DNA of 64,000 bases from Leptospira adleri (GTDB lineage Bacteria > Spirochaetota > Leptospiria > Leptospirales > Leptospiraceae): the NCBI RefSeq assembly GCF_002811985.1, contig NZ_NPDU01000017.1:10878-74877 (forward strand). Direction: 5' to 3'. A program made the translations under genes and the position numbers. The notes beneath the pieces were generated by a model that was not told the DNA's origin, searched no databases, and worked only from the letters and a program-made list of their open reading frames with translations. Below, in pieces: positions 50,126 through 59,072 of the stretch. Within the stretch, counting starts at the first letter, position 1. Every line of letters starts with the position of its first letter.

Positions 50126-51223
50126 ATGCAACAACTCATGTTCCTTCGTCCGGGAAAATTAGAATGGTGGGACGTTCCGGCGCCTCGCCTGGAATCGGAC
50201 GAAGACGCTTTGGTGGAACCGATCGCGGTCGCAAGATGCGACTTGGATTTGGGGATCATACGAGGAGAAGCTCCCTTTAAAGGGAAGCTGCTTCACTTTA
50301 TTAGAAATCATGCATATAGATTGATTTCCAATACCGCCTTAGGTAAGGCTCCGTTCAAAGGTCCTTATCCGTTCGGTCACGAATTCGTCGCCAAAGTTAA
50401 AAACGTAGGGGACCGGGTGAAAACCGTCAAACCCGGAGATTCGGTCATCGTTTCGTTTCAGATCGCCTGCGGAAAGTGTGATCGTTGTAAGGCGGGTCTG
50501 ACTAATAGCTGTACTTCCGTTCCGCCTCGTTCTATGTACGGGTTCGGCGATCTGGGAGGGAAAGGATGGGGAGGCGCTTTTTCAGATTTGGTCCGAGTTC
50601 CTTTCGCGGATTACATGCTCATCCCTTTGCCGGCTTCTCTTTCTCCTGCGGACGCCGCAAGTATGAGCGATAACATTCCTGACGGTTATAGAACGGTCGG
50701 GCCGTTTCTAAAACGGAATCCGGGGAGTTCCGTCTTAGTCGTCGGCGGCGGTGCAAAGAGTGTGGGATTGTATTCCGTGATGATCGCGCGAGCGATGGGT
50801 TCTCCCGTAACTTATGTGGACGACGATCCGCAAAGAAACAAGATCGCCGAAAGTTTCGGCGCGACGATTCTCTCGAAAAAATATCCGGATCCTTCGATTC
50901 AATACCCGATCACGGTCGACGCAAGCGCGAACGAAGAGGGACTAACGTTTGCGCTACGATCCCTTCTCCCCGGAGGACATTGTACGAGCGTTGGAATCTA
51001 TTACAAAAAGAAAACCTCAATTCCTCTTTTGGAGATGTACGGAAGGGGAGTAACGTTTCAAACGGGAAGGGTGAACGTGCAGCCGACGTTGCACGACTTG
51101 TTGCATCTGGCGGAGCATCCTCATTTTTGTCCGTGTAAGGTTACCACTTTGACGGCTTCCTGGAAGGACGCGCCCGAGGCGCTTTTGGACGCGGGTCCGA
51201 AGGTTGTGATCGAAAGAGGATAA
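50126..51223 (+). CDS. Zinc-dependent alcohol dehydrogenase family protein
   Basis: From ATG 50126 (GGAG upstream) the protein has 365 residues. It shows the MDR fold: catalytic zinc region RCDLDLG and PFGHEFVAKV, structural zinc lobe CGKCDRCKAGLTNSC and the cofactor Rossmann motif VLVVGGGAKSVG. It should oxidise an alcohol or reduce an aldehyde with NAD(P). The substrate is unknown. The palindromes directly upstream suggest control by a ligand-responsive repressor. The aldehyde dehydrogenase just upstream could act on its product. Confidence 0.91.
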   Translation: MQQLMFLRPGKLEWWDVPAPRLESDEDALVEPIAVARCDLDLGIIRGEAPFKGKLLHFIRNHAYRLISNTALGKAPFKGPYPFGHEFVAKVKNVGDRVKTVKPGDSVIVSFQIACGKCDRCKAGLTNSCTSVPPRSMYGFGDLGGKGWGGAFSDLVRVPFADYMLIPLPASLSPADAASMSDNIPDGYRTVGPFLKRNPGSSVLVVGGGAKSVGLYSVMIARAMGSPVTYVDDDPQRNKIAESFGATILSKKYPDPSIQYPITVDASANEEGLTFALRSLLPGGHCTSVGIYYKKKTSIPLLEMYGRGVTFQTGRVNVQPTLHDLLHLAEHPHFCPCKVTTLTASWKDAPEALLDAGPKVVIERG

Positions 51224-51374
51224 CGCGAGATTTGTTCTTGCCATCTTTGATTCTTCTCGGATTCTTCTCCAGCGCGTCGGGTGAAATCGGTTCTTTATCA
51301 AATTGGAACGCAAATGATAAGAATTTTGCGGATTCCGACGCGGCACGAATCACTGAATCGTTTGGAATTGGATC

Positions 51375-52274
51375 ATGAAACAAAAAATAGTAAAAGTCTC
51401 ACTCTTATTGATTCTCTTTTCTATCCTTCTTATGTTCGGAGGCGCCTGGTATTTTTCGGGGGTTCTAATGCATCCGAAACCGCATCGTTGTATGAAGGAT
51501 CACTATATCTTTTGCGGAGATCCGAAGACGGATCTTGGTTTGGACTTCGAGAATCTGGAGTACAAAACTTCGGACGGAGTAAAAATTTCCGCGTGGTGGA
51601 TTCCCGCTGCGAAAAAATCCGATAAGGTGATCCTTTCGATTCACGGTAGAGGCGCGACGAGAAGAGAAGGTCTGCGTTATGTGAAATTGTTTCACGATCA
51701 GGGAATCAACGTGATTCTTCCGGATCTGCGCGACTGCGGAGAAAGCGAAAAGTCATTTAGTTCGATGGGCTTTCACGAACGAAAAGATCTTCTCGCGACC
51801 TTCGAATACGCAAAACAAAGAGGAATGAAGTCTTTCGGTATTCTCGGTTTTTCTATGGGTAGCTCCACTTCGATTCTTTTTATGGCTGAGAATCCGGAAA
51901 TAAAGATCGGAATTTTTGATTCCGGCTTTGCGGACTTTGTGGACGTGGTCGCATACAATGCAAAAAAAGATTTCGGTCTTCCCAAATATCCTCTTTTGCC
52001 TTTGGTGATTTTCCTTTACGAACTTCGAGGCGACTTAGAAACGGACGAATTGTCTCCCGAAAAAGTGATCGCGGATATTTCGCCCAGATCGGTTTTGATC
52101 TTTCACGGCGACGCAGATAAGACAGTCGCTTACGAACACGGAGTCAGACTCGGCAACGCGGCAAAGGAACCTAAGGAATTTGTGGGAATTCCCGGCGGAG
52201 AACACACCAAGCTCTGGCAAAAAGACGAGGCGCTGGTTTCTTCAAAAATTCTTAAAATAATTCAAAAATTATAA
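51375..52274 (+). CDS. Alpha/beta hydrolase with N-terminal membrane anchor
   Basis: The 299-residue protein has an N-terminal hydrophobic segment (VSLLLILFSILLMFGGAWYF), then HGRGATRREGL, the nucleophile motif GFSMGSS, Asp in FHGDADKTV and His in GGEHTKLW, a complete Ser-Asp-His triad. It resembles FrsA/BAAT-like serine hydrolases that act at the membrane. The substrate is unknown. It starts at ATG 51375 behind GGAATTGG. Confidence 0.87.
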   Translation: MKQKIVKVSLLLILFSILLMFGGAWYFSGVLMHPKPHRCMKDHYIFCGDPKTDLGLDFENLEYKTSDGVKISAWWIPAAKKSDKVILSIHGRGATRREGLRYVKLFHDQGINVILPDLRDCGESEKSFSSMGFHERKDLLATFEYAKQRGMKSFGILGFSMGSSTSILFMAENPEIKIGIFDSGFADFVDVVAYNAKKDFGLPKYPLLPLVIFLYELRGDLETDELSPEKVIADISPRSVLIFHGDADKTVAYEHGVRLGNAAKEPKEFVGIPGGEHTKLWQKDEALVSSKILKIIQKL

Positions 52275-52325
52275 TATACTGTTTTTTTAATGTCCGGCCG
52301 TCTTTCAGGCCGGAGGAAGGGATGC

Positions 52326-52841
52326 TCAGAGCGCCGCGTTCGCCGCCGCCAATGCCGCGGCGTAGTTCGGTTCCGAGCCGATTTCAGGAACGAGTTCCAC
52401 ATAACGTATCACGTCGTTCTTATCCACTACAAAGACCGCCCTCGCGGAAAGTCCTTTCAGCGGACCTCCGGCGATATGAGTGCCGTAGGCTTTGGAAAAA
52501 GAAAAATCCCTGTACTGGGACCCGGTCACAAGGTTTGGAGAATCGATTCCTTCCGTGGAACAAAAACGTTTCATTGCAAACGGAAGATCCCCGGAGATGA
52601 TCAGCGTGGAGATTCCGTTTAGGTTCGCGGCTTTTTCGTTAAAGACCTTGGTTTCGATCGCGCAAACGGAAGTGTCAAGACTCGGAACTGCGACAAGAAT
52701 TTTCACCTTACCCTCGTAGTCTTTTAAACCGAACTCGGAAAGATCCTGTCTGACCGCTTTAAATTCGGGAGCCTTGTCTCCGGCCGCGGGTATGTTTCCT
52801 TCAAGCGGGACCGGGCTTCCTTTCAGTGTGACTTGTGCCAT
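52326..52841 (-). CDS. tpx: Thiol peroxidase
   Basis: Tpx is a periplasmic or cytoplasmic peroxiredoxin that reduces lipid and hydrogen peroxides through thioredoxin. The 171-residue protein has the peroxidatic Cys in [10 protein letters not shown] and the resolving Cys in MKRFCSTEG, at family spacing, with [17 protein letters not shown] near the end. No signal peptide is seen. It starts at ATG 52841 behind AGGAAA. It is transcribed towards the hydrolase gene. Confidence 0.95.
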   Translation of the reverse strand: MAQVTLKGSPVPLEGNIPAAGDKAPEFKAVRQDLSEFGLKDYEGKVKILVAVPSLDTSVCAIETKVFNEKAANLNGISTLIISGDLPFAMKRFCSTEGIDSPNLVTGSQYRDFSFSKAYGTHIAGGPLKGLSARAVFVVDKNDVIRYVELVPEIGSEPNYAAALAAANAAL

Positions 52842-53099
52842 TTTGTTTTCCTAAGATTAAAATTTTGAGCGTGCGTGAGATCCGATTCTAATCTAAGAAT
52901 CCGGACTTGAAAGCAAACTTTCCTTTAGACGTTCGAATTCTTAACCTGAATCAGAATTCCTTCCTTACTTGGAATAGAAGTCGTTCTACCGAGTTGAAAA
53001 TCGTATCGGCTTCCGTTTCGATTTTATTTTCCATGTCTGTTTAAAAAATCGCTTGCACATCGATCGGAGATAAAAGCAAGCTGGTCCCAGAACTCATTT

Positions 53100-53204
53100 A
53101 TGAATTTCAATCGCGTAAACAATCAAGTCAATCTCAACACGGTCATGGTGTGGCTCGTGCTTGTGGTGGTCGTCTGGCCACCAGGACCCCGCTTTACGCT
53201 GTAG
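53100..53204 (+). CDS. Leader peptide of the ilv-trp operon (Val/Leu/Trp rich)
   Basis: A 34-residue frame opens at ATG 53100 and ends at TAG 53202. It reads MNFNRVNNQVNLNTV, then MVWLVLVVVVW, then PPGPRFTL. Codons 15-26 contain seven Val, two Leu and two Trp in twelve, and the peptide has no Ile. This composition is typical of attenuator leader peptides of branched-chain operons and extends to Trp. The stop lies 27 bases before the terminator stem. No good ribosome binding site precedes ATG 53100; the ATG at codon 16 is an alternative start that keeps the control codons. The frame differs from that of ilvB. Confidence 0.8.
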   Translation: MNFNRVNNQVNLNTVMVWLVLVVVVWPPGPRFTL

Positions 53205-53258
53205 AGATTTCTTTCAGGCGCAATCCTAAGAAAAGCCTCCTCCGGTGTAAAGCCGGGG
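53187..53258 (+). promoter_or_regulatory. Putative antiterminator pairing
   Basis: CCCCGCTTTAC (53187-53197, leader codons 30-33) can pair with GTAAAGC (53247-53253) and GGGG (53255-53258), with one bulged C. The second strand is the loop and part of the 3' arm of the terminator, so this helix and the terminator exclude each other. Ribosomes stalled upstream at the Val/Leu codons would leave 53187-53197 free to pair. Ribosomes reaching the stop codon would cover it and let the terminator form. Confidence 0.68.
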
Positions 53259-53269
53259 GAGGCTTTTTT
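53231..53269 (+). terminator. Attenuator terminator before ilvB
   Basis: GCCTCCTCCGG (53235-53245) pairs with CCGGGGGAGGC (53253-53263) with one G-U, extended by A-U pairs, around the loop TGTAAAG. A run of six U follows. It is a very strong intrinsic terminator, placed between the leader peptide and the ilvB start. Confidence 0.93.
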
Positions 53270-53335
53270 ATTTTAGGGCGGTTCTTGACGTGGATGAGCG
53301 ATCTATTCTTTAAAATTTTTTATAGGAGGCTACAG

Positions 53336-55018
53336 ATGGAAATAAGCGGAGCCGAACTGATCATTCGTTTTTTGGAATATGCGGGCGTTGAAATCGTCGC
53401 TGGAATCCCCGGCGGAGCCAGTCTTCCCATTTATGACGCGTTGCACGGGAGCAAGATCCGTCATATTCTCGCCAAACACGAACAAGGCGCCGGCTTTATC
53501 GCAGGCGGAATGGCAAGGGCGAGCGGGAAGCCCGCGGTTTGTATGGCTTCTTCCGGTCCCGGAGTTACAAATCTAATCACCGCCGTCGCCGATGCAAAGA
53601 TGGATTCGGTTCCTCTGATCGCAATTACCGGCCAAGTTCCCGTGTCTTTGATCGGAACGGACGCTTTTCAAGAGATCGATACACTCGGTCTTTCCATTCC
53701 CATTACCAAAAAAAGTTATCTCGTTAAAAGAACGGAAGATCTCGTAAAAATTCTTCCCCAGGCCTGGATTACTTCCACAGAAGGAAGGCCGGGTCCCGTT
53801 TGGATCGACGTTCCGAAAGACGTAGCTTCCGGGAAAATCGAATGGGACGAAGAAAAAGAATCTAAATTTTGGAATATTCAAAAAAATGAAACTACTCCGA
53901 TATTAGAACCCGCTTGGACCGAGCGTTTTCTGTCTATGATCTCCGAATCCTCCAAGCCGATCTTTTATATCGGCGGAGGTCTGAACCGTCCTTTGTCAGC
54001 GGAGTTGTTTCGTATTCTGCAGGAAAGATTGGGGTTCCCGGTGGTTTCGACTCTGATGGGTTTGGGAGTTTGCGCGAATCAAAACCCTTTGTTTTTAGGA
54101 ATGCTCGGAATGCACGGTTCCAGAGCCGCGAATTTGGCGCTGGAGGAAGCAGATCTTTTGATATCGTTGGGAGTTCGTTTTGACGATCGCGCCACGGGAA
54201 AGTTGAGCGAGTTTTGTCCGAACGCAAAGATCATTCACGTCGACATAGACTCGACGGAGATTGGTAAATTAAAGAATCCGAATCTATTTTTGAAACACGA
54301 CGCGGAGGATTTTCTGAGACAGATCCTGGAAATGCGGATTCAGTATCGGATTTCCGAATTGGAAGAATGGAAGGATCGGATTTCGACTCTAAAAGTTTTA
54401 TACGGTCTTCCTTTTCCGGAAGAGAAGGAAACGCTTCATCCATTTTCCGTAATACGAAAGGTTTCCGAAATTTTAGGAGATAGGGCCATCGTAACAACGG
54501 ACGTTGGTCAACACCAGATGTGGGTTGCCCAGTATTATTCTTTTCAGACCCAGGGAAGTCTTATCACCTCGGGAGGTTTGGGCACGATGGGATTCGGCCT
54601 TCCGGCGGCGATCGGAGCCGCGTTAGTCGCGCCTGAAAAAAGAATCGTCTGCGTATCCGGAGACGGTTCGATTTTAATGAACGTTCAAGAATTGGACACT
54701 CTTCGGGATTTGAATTTGGACGTTACGATTCTTTTGATCAATAACGGACATCTTGGCCTTGTCAGACAACAGCAGGAATTGTTTTTTTCGTCCAGATTCT
54801 CCGCCTCTCGATTTGTCACGCCTACGAACTTTACGAAAATTGCATCTTCTTTCGGGATTCCTTCCTACGAACTCAAAGAAGAATTTTCAGTTTCGGAATT
54901 GTTAAACGAAGTCTTTTCGAAAAAAGGGCCTTCGTTTGTCGTTTTGCGGGTTTCGCCGGAACTTCACGTACTTCCGATGGTTCCGCCCGGAAAGGCAAAC
55001 CGAGAAATGATACATTAA
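53336..55018 (+). CDS. ilvB: Acetolactate synthase large subunit
   Basis: The enzyme condenses pyruvate units, or pyruvate with 2-ketobutyrate, in branched-chain amino acid synthesis, using thiamine pyrophosphate. From ATG 53336 (TAGGAGGC upstream) the protein has 560 residues. It shows the TPP Glu region (KHEQGAGFIAGGMARASG), ASSGPGVTNLITAVADAKMD, and the TPP/Mg motif GDGSILMNVQELDTLRDLNL ending in NNG. The open frame extends upstream through the attenuator, but the ribosome binding site and family start fix 53336. It is the first gene of an attenuator-controlled operon with a small-subunit gene and trpE-trpG. Confidence 0.96.
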   Translation: MEISGAELIIRFLEYAGVEIVAGIPGGASLPIYDALHGSKIRHILAKHEQGAGFIAGGMARASGKPAVCMASSGPGVTNLITAVADAKMDSVPLIAITGQVPVSLIGTDAFQEIDTLGLSIPITKKSYLVKRTEDLVKILPQAWITSTEGRPGPVWIDVPKDVASGKIEWDEEKESKFWNIQKNETTPILEPAWTERFLSMISESSKPIFYIGGGLNRPLSAELFRILQERLGFPVVSTLMGLGVCANQNPLFLGMLGMHGSRAANLALEEADLLISLGVRFDDRATGKLSEFCPNAKIIHVDIDSTEIGKLKNPNLFLKHDAEDFLRQILEMRIQYRISELEEWKDRISTLKVLYGLPFPEEKETLHPFSVIRKVSEILGDRAIVTTDVGQHQMWVAQYYSFQTQGSLITSGGLGTMGFGLPAAIGAALVAPEKRIVCVSGDGSILMNVQELDTLRDLNLDVTILLINNGHLGLVRQQQELFFSSRFSASRFVTPTNFTKIASSFGIPSYELKEEFSVSELLNEVFSKKGPSFVVLRVSPELHVLPMVPPGKANREMIH

Positions 55019-55045
55019 TATTTTAGAATATAGGAGAGTATAAAA

Positions 55046-55372
55046 ATGATTTTAATCGATTCGAAAGAAAATAAGGACTATTCGTTTTGCATCGTTTCGG
55101 AGGAAGGCCCCGCTTCCATTCTTCGTCTGATCGGAATTTTATCCCGCAAATCCATCGACTGGAAGGATTGGCGCCTTTGGCGCAACATCGAAAACAACAC
55201 GCAGGATATTATCATCTCAATTCACACCGGGCAACCGGATAAAATTTTGAACTTATTCCGGACGATTCCGGAAATCACAGGAGTCCACTATGTCGAGTCA
55301 GATCCAGAATCTGAAACAATTTCTGAAGGCGCTTCCCGGCAAACCGGCGAGTTTACCGTTTCCACTTCTTGA
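55046..55372 (+). CDS. ilvN: Acetolactate synthase small (ACT) subunit, IlvM/IlvN-like
   Basis: The 108-residue protein has one ACT-like domain (SFCIVSEEGPASILRLIGIL, WRLWRNIENNTQDIIISI, LFRTIPEITGVHYVES). ACT subunits of acetolactate synthase bind Val and give feedback inhibition. The length is closer to IlvM than to the two-domain IlvN. It starts 27 bases after ilvB. Its last 27 codons overlap the start of trpE in another frame, an unusually long overlap that suggests translational coupling. Confidence 0.8.
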   Translation: MILIDSKENKDYSFCIVSEEGPASILRLIGILSRKSIDWKDWRLWRNIENNTQDIIISIHTGQPDKILNLFRTIPEITGVHYVESDPESETISEGASRQTGEFTVSTS

Positions 55373-56672
55373 GGATGGAATAGACGGTTTTCTTCTTCGC
55401 TTAACAAAAAGGTATTCCGGATGTTTTTTATTGGAGAGTCATCCGGGATATCCGACTAACTACCGTTATTCGATTTTTGGTTTTTCTCCTTCCTTCCAAT
55501 TGCGCGGATATCCTGGCGCTTTCGTCCTAAACGGACAAGCCGTTCCCGCGAAAAATCCATACGACGATCTCAAAGACTTATTCCCGGATAAAAAAAAATC
55601 GAAGAAGTATTCCGGAGGTTTAGTCGGTTTTTTGAGCTACGACGCGGCCGCACTTTTCGAACCGGTTGCAAACTTAAAGCCGAGGGAAGGATATCCCCTG
55701 TTTTCGTTCGGTTTATATCTGGACGGCGTCGTATTCGATCATCTGACCGGCGCCGCAGAGTATTTTTATTATTCGGAAAATCGTTTTTCCGAACTGAAGG
55801 ACTTGCTCGATGAAGAAGCGGACACCGAAGTAAAAACAAAAGTCCGTTCTTTGGGATATTCTAAAACAAAAGAAGAATATTCGAATATGTTTGAAAAGAC
55901 CAAAGGGGAAATTTTAGCCGGAAATACCTTCCAATGTCAGATCGGTTTCGAAGAAAAATTCGAGATTGAGGGAAGTTCGGTTCCGATTTTTTTATCCCTC
56001 AAGAAAAACAATCCTTCTCCGTATCTTTTCTTTTATAAGGATAATGAATTGGAAACTTTCGGTTCCAGTCCGGAGCTGTTGTTTTCACATCGGGATCGGA
56101 TCGTAGAAACCTTTCCTTTGGCGGGAACTTATCCCAGAGGCAAAACCGTCTCGGAGGACAAAATTCTTACCGGGAAATTGTTAAGCGACGAGAAGGAACG
56201 GGCGGAACACGCGATGCTGATCGATCTTCACCGTAACGATTTGAGTCGAGTCTGCGAGACTGGCTCCGTGAGACTCAAAAAAGAATTTGAAATCCTGAAA
56301 TTCACTCACGTTCAACATATCACGAGCGAAGTCGCCGGAATCTTAAAAGAAAAAGAAAATTCGTTTTCAGGGCTGGTTTCCGTTTTCCCCGCGGGAACTC
56401 TTACCGGAGCTCCGAAAGTGGAATCGATCAAATGGATCCGCAAAACGGAAGGGGACGAGCGTGGACCTTACGGCGGAGTTTTAGGATATCATTCTTTGGA
56501 CGGAAGTTCCCAGTTCTGTATTCTGATTCGAAGTCTTTTTAGAAACGGATCCTCAGCCTATTCGAGGGCCGCGTCGGGAATCGTTTTGGATTCGGTTGAA
56601 GATTTAGAATATCAAGAAATTCTAAATAAGTTGAAAGCCGTTAAAGGATCCGTGGAGGAATTTATCTTATGA
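55290..56672 (+). CDS. trpE: Anthranilate synthase component I
   Basis: TrpE makes anthranilate from chorismate, the first step to tryptophan. The 460-residue protein has the LLES Trp-binding motif at about 48-51 (GCFLLESHPG), the chorismate-binding segments PLAGTYPRGKT and HAMLIDLHRNDLSRVC, FPAGTLTGAPKVESI and the end AASGIVLDSVEDLEYQE. Ala rather than Lys in LAGT favours anthranilate synthase over PabB. ATG 55290 follows AGGAG, inside the ilvN-like gene. trpG overlaps its stop as ATGA. Confidence 0.86.
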   Translation: MSSQIQNLKQFLKALPGKPASLPFPLLEDGIDGFLLRLTKRYSGCFLLESHPGYPTNYRYSIFGFSPSFQLRGYPGAFVLNGQAVPAKNPYDDLKDLFPDKKKSKKYSGGLVGFLSYDAAALFEPVANLKPREGYPLFSFGLYLDGVVFDHLTGAAEYFYYSENRFSELKDLLDEEADTEVKTKVRSLGYSKTKEEYSNMFEKTKGEILAGNTFQCQIGFEEKFEIEGSSVPIFLSLKKNNPSPYLFFYKDNELETFGSSPELLFSHRDRIVETFPLAGTYPRGKTVSEDKILTGKLLSDEKERAEHAMLIDLHRNDLSRVCETGSVRLKKEFEILKFTHVQHITSEVAGILKEKENSFSGLVSVFPAGTLTGAPKVESIKWIRKTEGDERGPYGGVLGYHSLDGSSQFCILIRSLFRNGSSAYSRAASGIVLDSVEDLEYQEILNKLKAVKGSVEEFIL

Positions 56673-57268
56673 AAAGCTGCGTAGTCATCGATCATTACGA
56701 TTCTTTCACATACAACCTTGTTCATCTTTTGGAGGAAAGTCTACGTTCGAATTCCCAAAATTACAGACTTTCGATTTTCCGCCAAGACGAAGTAAGTCTG
56801 AACGAGGTTCTTGCGGTCAATCCGACTCATATTCTTCTTTCTCCAGGTCCCGGTCATCCGCAGGATCCCGATTATTTCGGTGTTTCCGAATCGATTTTGA
56901 GGCTTCGGAATCCTTACATCAAAATTTTGGGGATTTGTCTCGGGATGCAGGGAATCGTCACGTCCTTCGGCGGAAGTCTGCGCAGATCCAAGGTTCCTTA
57001 TCACGGCAAAACCTCCCGAATCGCTCACGATCAAAGAGGAGTTTTTTCGGGGATCTCCGGAGAAATCTGCGTTATGCGCTATCACTCTTTGGAAGGCGTT
57101 CAAGAATCCTTGCCTTCCTGTCTTGAGATTTCCGCGCGGGTCGAAGAGGAGATTCCGGTTTTGATGGGAGTGAGACACAAAATTCTTCCGATCGAAGGCG
57201 TGCAGTTTCATCCGGAGTCCTTCGCGACCGAAGGAGGAAGTAAGATCGTGGAAAATTTTCTGAAATGA
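56669..57268 (+). CDS. trpG: Anthranilate synthase component II (glutamine amidotransferase)
   Basis: TrpG supplies ammonia from glutamine to TrpE. The 199-residue class I amidotransferase has HYDSFTYNLVHLL, the SPGPGHP motif, the catalytic Cys in GICLGMQG, and His and Glu in VQFHPESFAT. Its ATG overlaps the trpE stop by four bases. It ends the ilvB-ilvN-trpE-trpG operon, and a hairpin follows. Confidence 0.92.
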   Translation: MKSCVVIDHYDSFTYNLVHLLEESLRSNSQNYRLSIFRQDEVSLNEVLAVNPTHILLSPGPGHPQDPDYFGVSESILRLRNPYIKILGICLGMQGIVTSFGGSLRRSKVPYHGKTSRIAHDQRGVFSGISGEICVMRYHSLEGVQESLPSCLEISARVEEEIPVLMGVRHKILPIEGVQFHPESFATEGGSKIVENFLK

Positions 57269-57272
57269 CGAA

Positions 57273-57297
57273 AAGGCCGGGATAACGTCCCGGCCTT
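57273..57297. terminator. Hairpin between trpG and hybrid kinase gene
   Basis: AAGGCCGGGA (57273-57282) pairs perfectly with TCCCGGCCTT (57288-57297) around loop TAACG. It sits between the convergent trpG and hybrid kinase genes. The U-run is short on either strand, so termination is likely but not certain. Confidence 0.72.
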
Positions 57298-57311
57298 CTT
57301 ATCAAAAAACT

Positions 57312-59006
57312 CTAAGTGGAATTTTTATCCCGTGAAAGAATGTAATCGTTGAGAAGGGCGGCGATCTCTTCCTTATGAAACGGTTTGCTTATATATTGAT
57401 CCATTCCCGCAGCCAAACACGCCTCTCTATCGGACTGATTCGCGTTAGCCGTAATCGCGATGATATAAGGACGTATGGTCTGGTTTGTATGCTGGGTAAG
57501 AATTTTTGCCGTATCGATCCCGCTCAGTTCGGGCATTTGAATGTCCAAAAAAAGGACGTCGGCTCCGTAAATTTCGATATGATGTAAGGCTTCTATTCCG
57601 TTGGAAACGATCTTGGGAGTATAACCTAATTTTTCCAGAACCCTTTCGATCAGCATCTGATTGATTTCGTTGTCTTCGGCGACTAAAATTTTCAGATTCG
57701 GCGAAAGGTTGTCGTTCTGATTAGGAATTGTCTTTTTCAACTCAACAAGAATGTCCGATCTCTCGGCGACGGGAAGCTGACCTGCGATTTCAAAGACGCT
57801 TCCGCGGTTCATTACGCTCTGCGCGGAGAGTTTCAGGTTCATCAGATTGGCGAGGTTTTTACTGATCGCTAATCCGAGCCCTGTTCCTCCGTATTTTCTG
57901 GAAACGGACGTGTCCGCTTGCGTATATGCCTGAAAGAGCTCGCTCAGCTTGTGTTCCGTGATTCCTATTCCCGTGTCCTTTACTCTGATTTCAATTTCCA
58001 TCAGTTTTGCGGAAACAGGTTTTGCGCCGAGTTCGACGATAACACTCCCTTTGTCTGTAAATTTGAAAGCGTTTGAAACGAGATTAACGAGAATTTGTTT
58101 GAGACGATTAGGATCCGTGACGACGATCAGGGATTGAATTTCGCCGTTCTCTAATTTGAATTCTAAATTCTTTACTCTTGCGTCCTTTTCAAACAAGGAA
58201 AAGACTTCCTTTAATAATTCCATCAGATCGAACGCGATATTTTCAATCGTCATGTGACCGGATTCTAATTTAGAAAAATCTAATATATCGTTCAGGAGAT
58301 TGAGAAGAAGTTTGCCGCTTTTGCGGATCGTATTCACATAATCTTCTTGTTCGTTTAACAATTTAGTTTCCGCCAATAGATCCGTAACCCCCAGAATTCC
58401 GTGAACCGGAGTTCTGATTTCGTGGCTCATATTTGCAAAAAACTGACTTTTGGAACTTTGAAGTTCCTCTTCCTTGTCTCGTAATCGGATGAGTTCGCGA
58501 TTCTTCTTGATTAATTCGAAATTGGCGATCACCTGATTGGAGAGAACCTTCAGCATGTTCTTTTGTTTTCCGTTTAACTTTTGCGGTTTTTGGTCGATCA
58601 CGCAAAGAGTTCCTATATTATAACCTTCCGGTGTTTTGAGAGGAGCTCCCGCATAAAATCGAATGAAGGGCGATCCGATTACCAAGGGATTGTCTTTGAA
58701 TCTCTCGTCCTCCAATGCGTCTTCCACTTCGAAAAGTTCGTCGTGAAGGATCGCGTATTGGCAGAAGGAAATATTACGTGGAGTTTCTTTGTCTTCCAAT
58801 CCCAGTTTCGCTTTGAACCATTGCCGATCTGAGTCAATCAGAGAGATCAATGCGATCGAAGAGTTACAGATATATGCTGCAATTTGGGTCAAAGAATCGA
58901 ATTTTTCTTCCGGAGCGGTATCTAAGATCTGATACGCCTTGAGAGCTTTGATTCGATCTACTTCATTTTCTGGAACGGGCGTTAGTTGTTTGCGGGAAAA
59001 GTTCAC
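57312..59006 (-). CDS. GAF-containing hybrid histidine kinase
   Basis: The 564-residue protein starts at GTG 59006. It has a GAF domain (about 20-165), HisKA with the phospho-acceptor in [15 protein letters not shown], HATPase motifs ([33 protein letters not shown]) and a C-terminal receiver with phospho-Asp in [13 protein letters not shown]. No membrane segment is seen, so it senses an internal signal, possibly a ligand bound by GAF. It probably passes phosphate to an unlinked protein or acts through its own receiver. Confidence 0.93.
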   Translation of the reverse strand: MNFSRKQLTPVPENEVDRIKALKAYQILDTAPEEKFDSLTQIAAYICNSSIALISLIDSDRQWFKAKLGLEDKETPRNISFCQYAILHDELFEVEDALEDERFKDNPLVIGSPFIRFYAGAPLKTPEGYNIGTLCVIDQKPQKLNGKQKNMLKVLSNQVIANFELIKKNRELIRLRDKEEELQSSKSQFFANMSHEIRTPVHGILGVTDLLAETKLLNEQEDYVNTIRKSGKLLLNLLNDILDFSKLESGHMTIENIAFDLMELLKEVFSLFEKDARVKNLEFKLENGEIQSLIVVTDPNRLKQILVNLVSNAFKFTDKGSVIVELGAKPVSAKLMEIEIRVKDTGIGITEHKLSELFQAYTQADTSVSRKYGGTGLGLAISKNLANLMNLKLSAQSVMNRGSVFEIAGQLPVAERSDILVELKKTIPNQNDNLSPNLKILVAEDNEINQMLIERVLEKLGYTPKIVSNGIEALHHIEIYGADVLFLDIQMPELSGIDTAKILTQHTNQTIRPYIIAITANANQSDREACLAAGMDQYISKPFHKEEIAALLNDYILSRDKNST

Positions 59007-59072
59007 TCGATAAAAACCTATTGCATTCTTAGAAAAAAATAAATTAAAGCAAGATTAATTTCGGGAAAATCC

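Noticed and set aside
52293..52314. TCCGGCC/GGCCGGA hairpin between the hydrolase and tpx genes
   Set aside because: No U-run follows on either strand, so I do not call it an intrinsic terminator.
53150..53335. Open frame in phase with ilvB extending upstream through the attenuator
   Set aside because: It begins at GTG in the leader, crosses the terminator hairpin and is unlike the family. ATG 53336 has a strong ribosome binding site.
55290..57268. PabB/PabA (aminodeoxychorismate synthase) instead of TrpE/TrpG
   Set aside because: The LAGT motif carries Ala rather than the Lys typical of PabB, an LLES motif is present and the leader contains Trp codons. PabA/TrpG sharing cannot be excluded.
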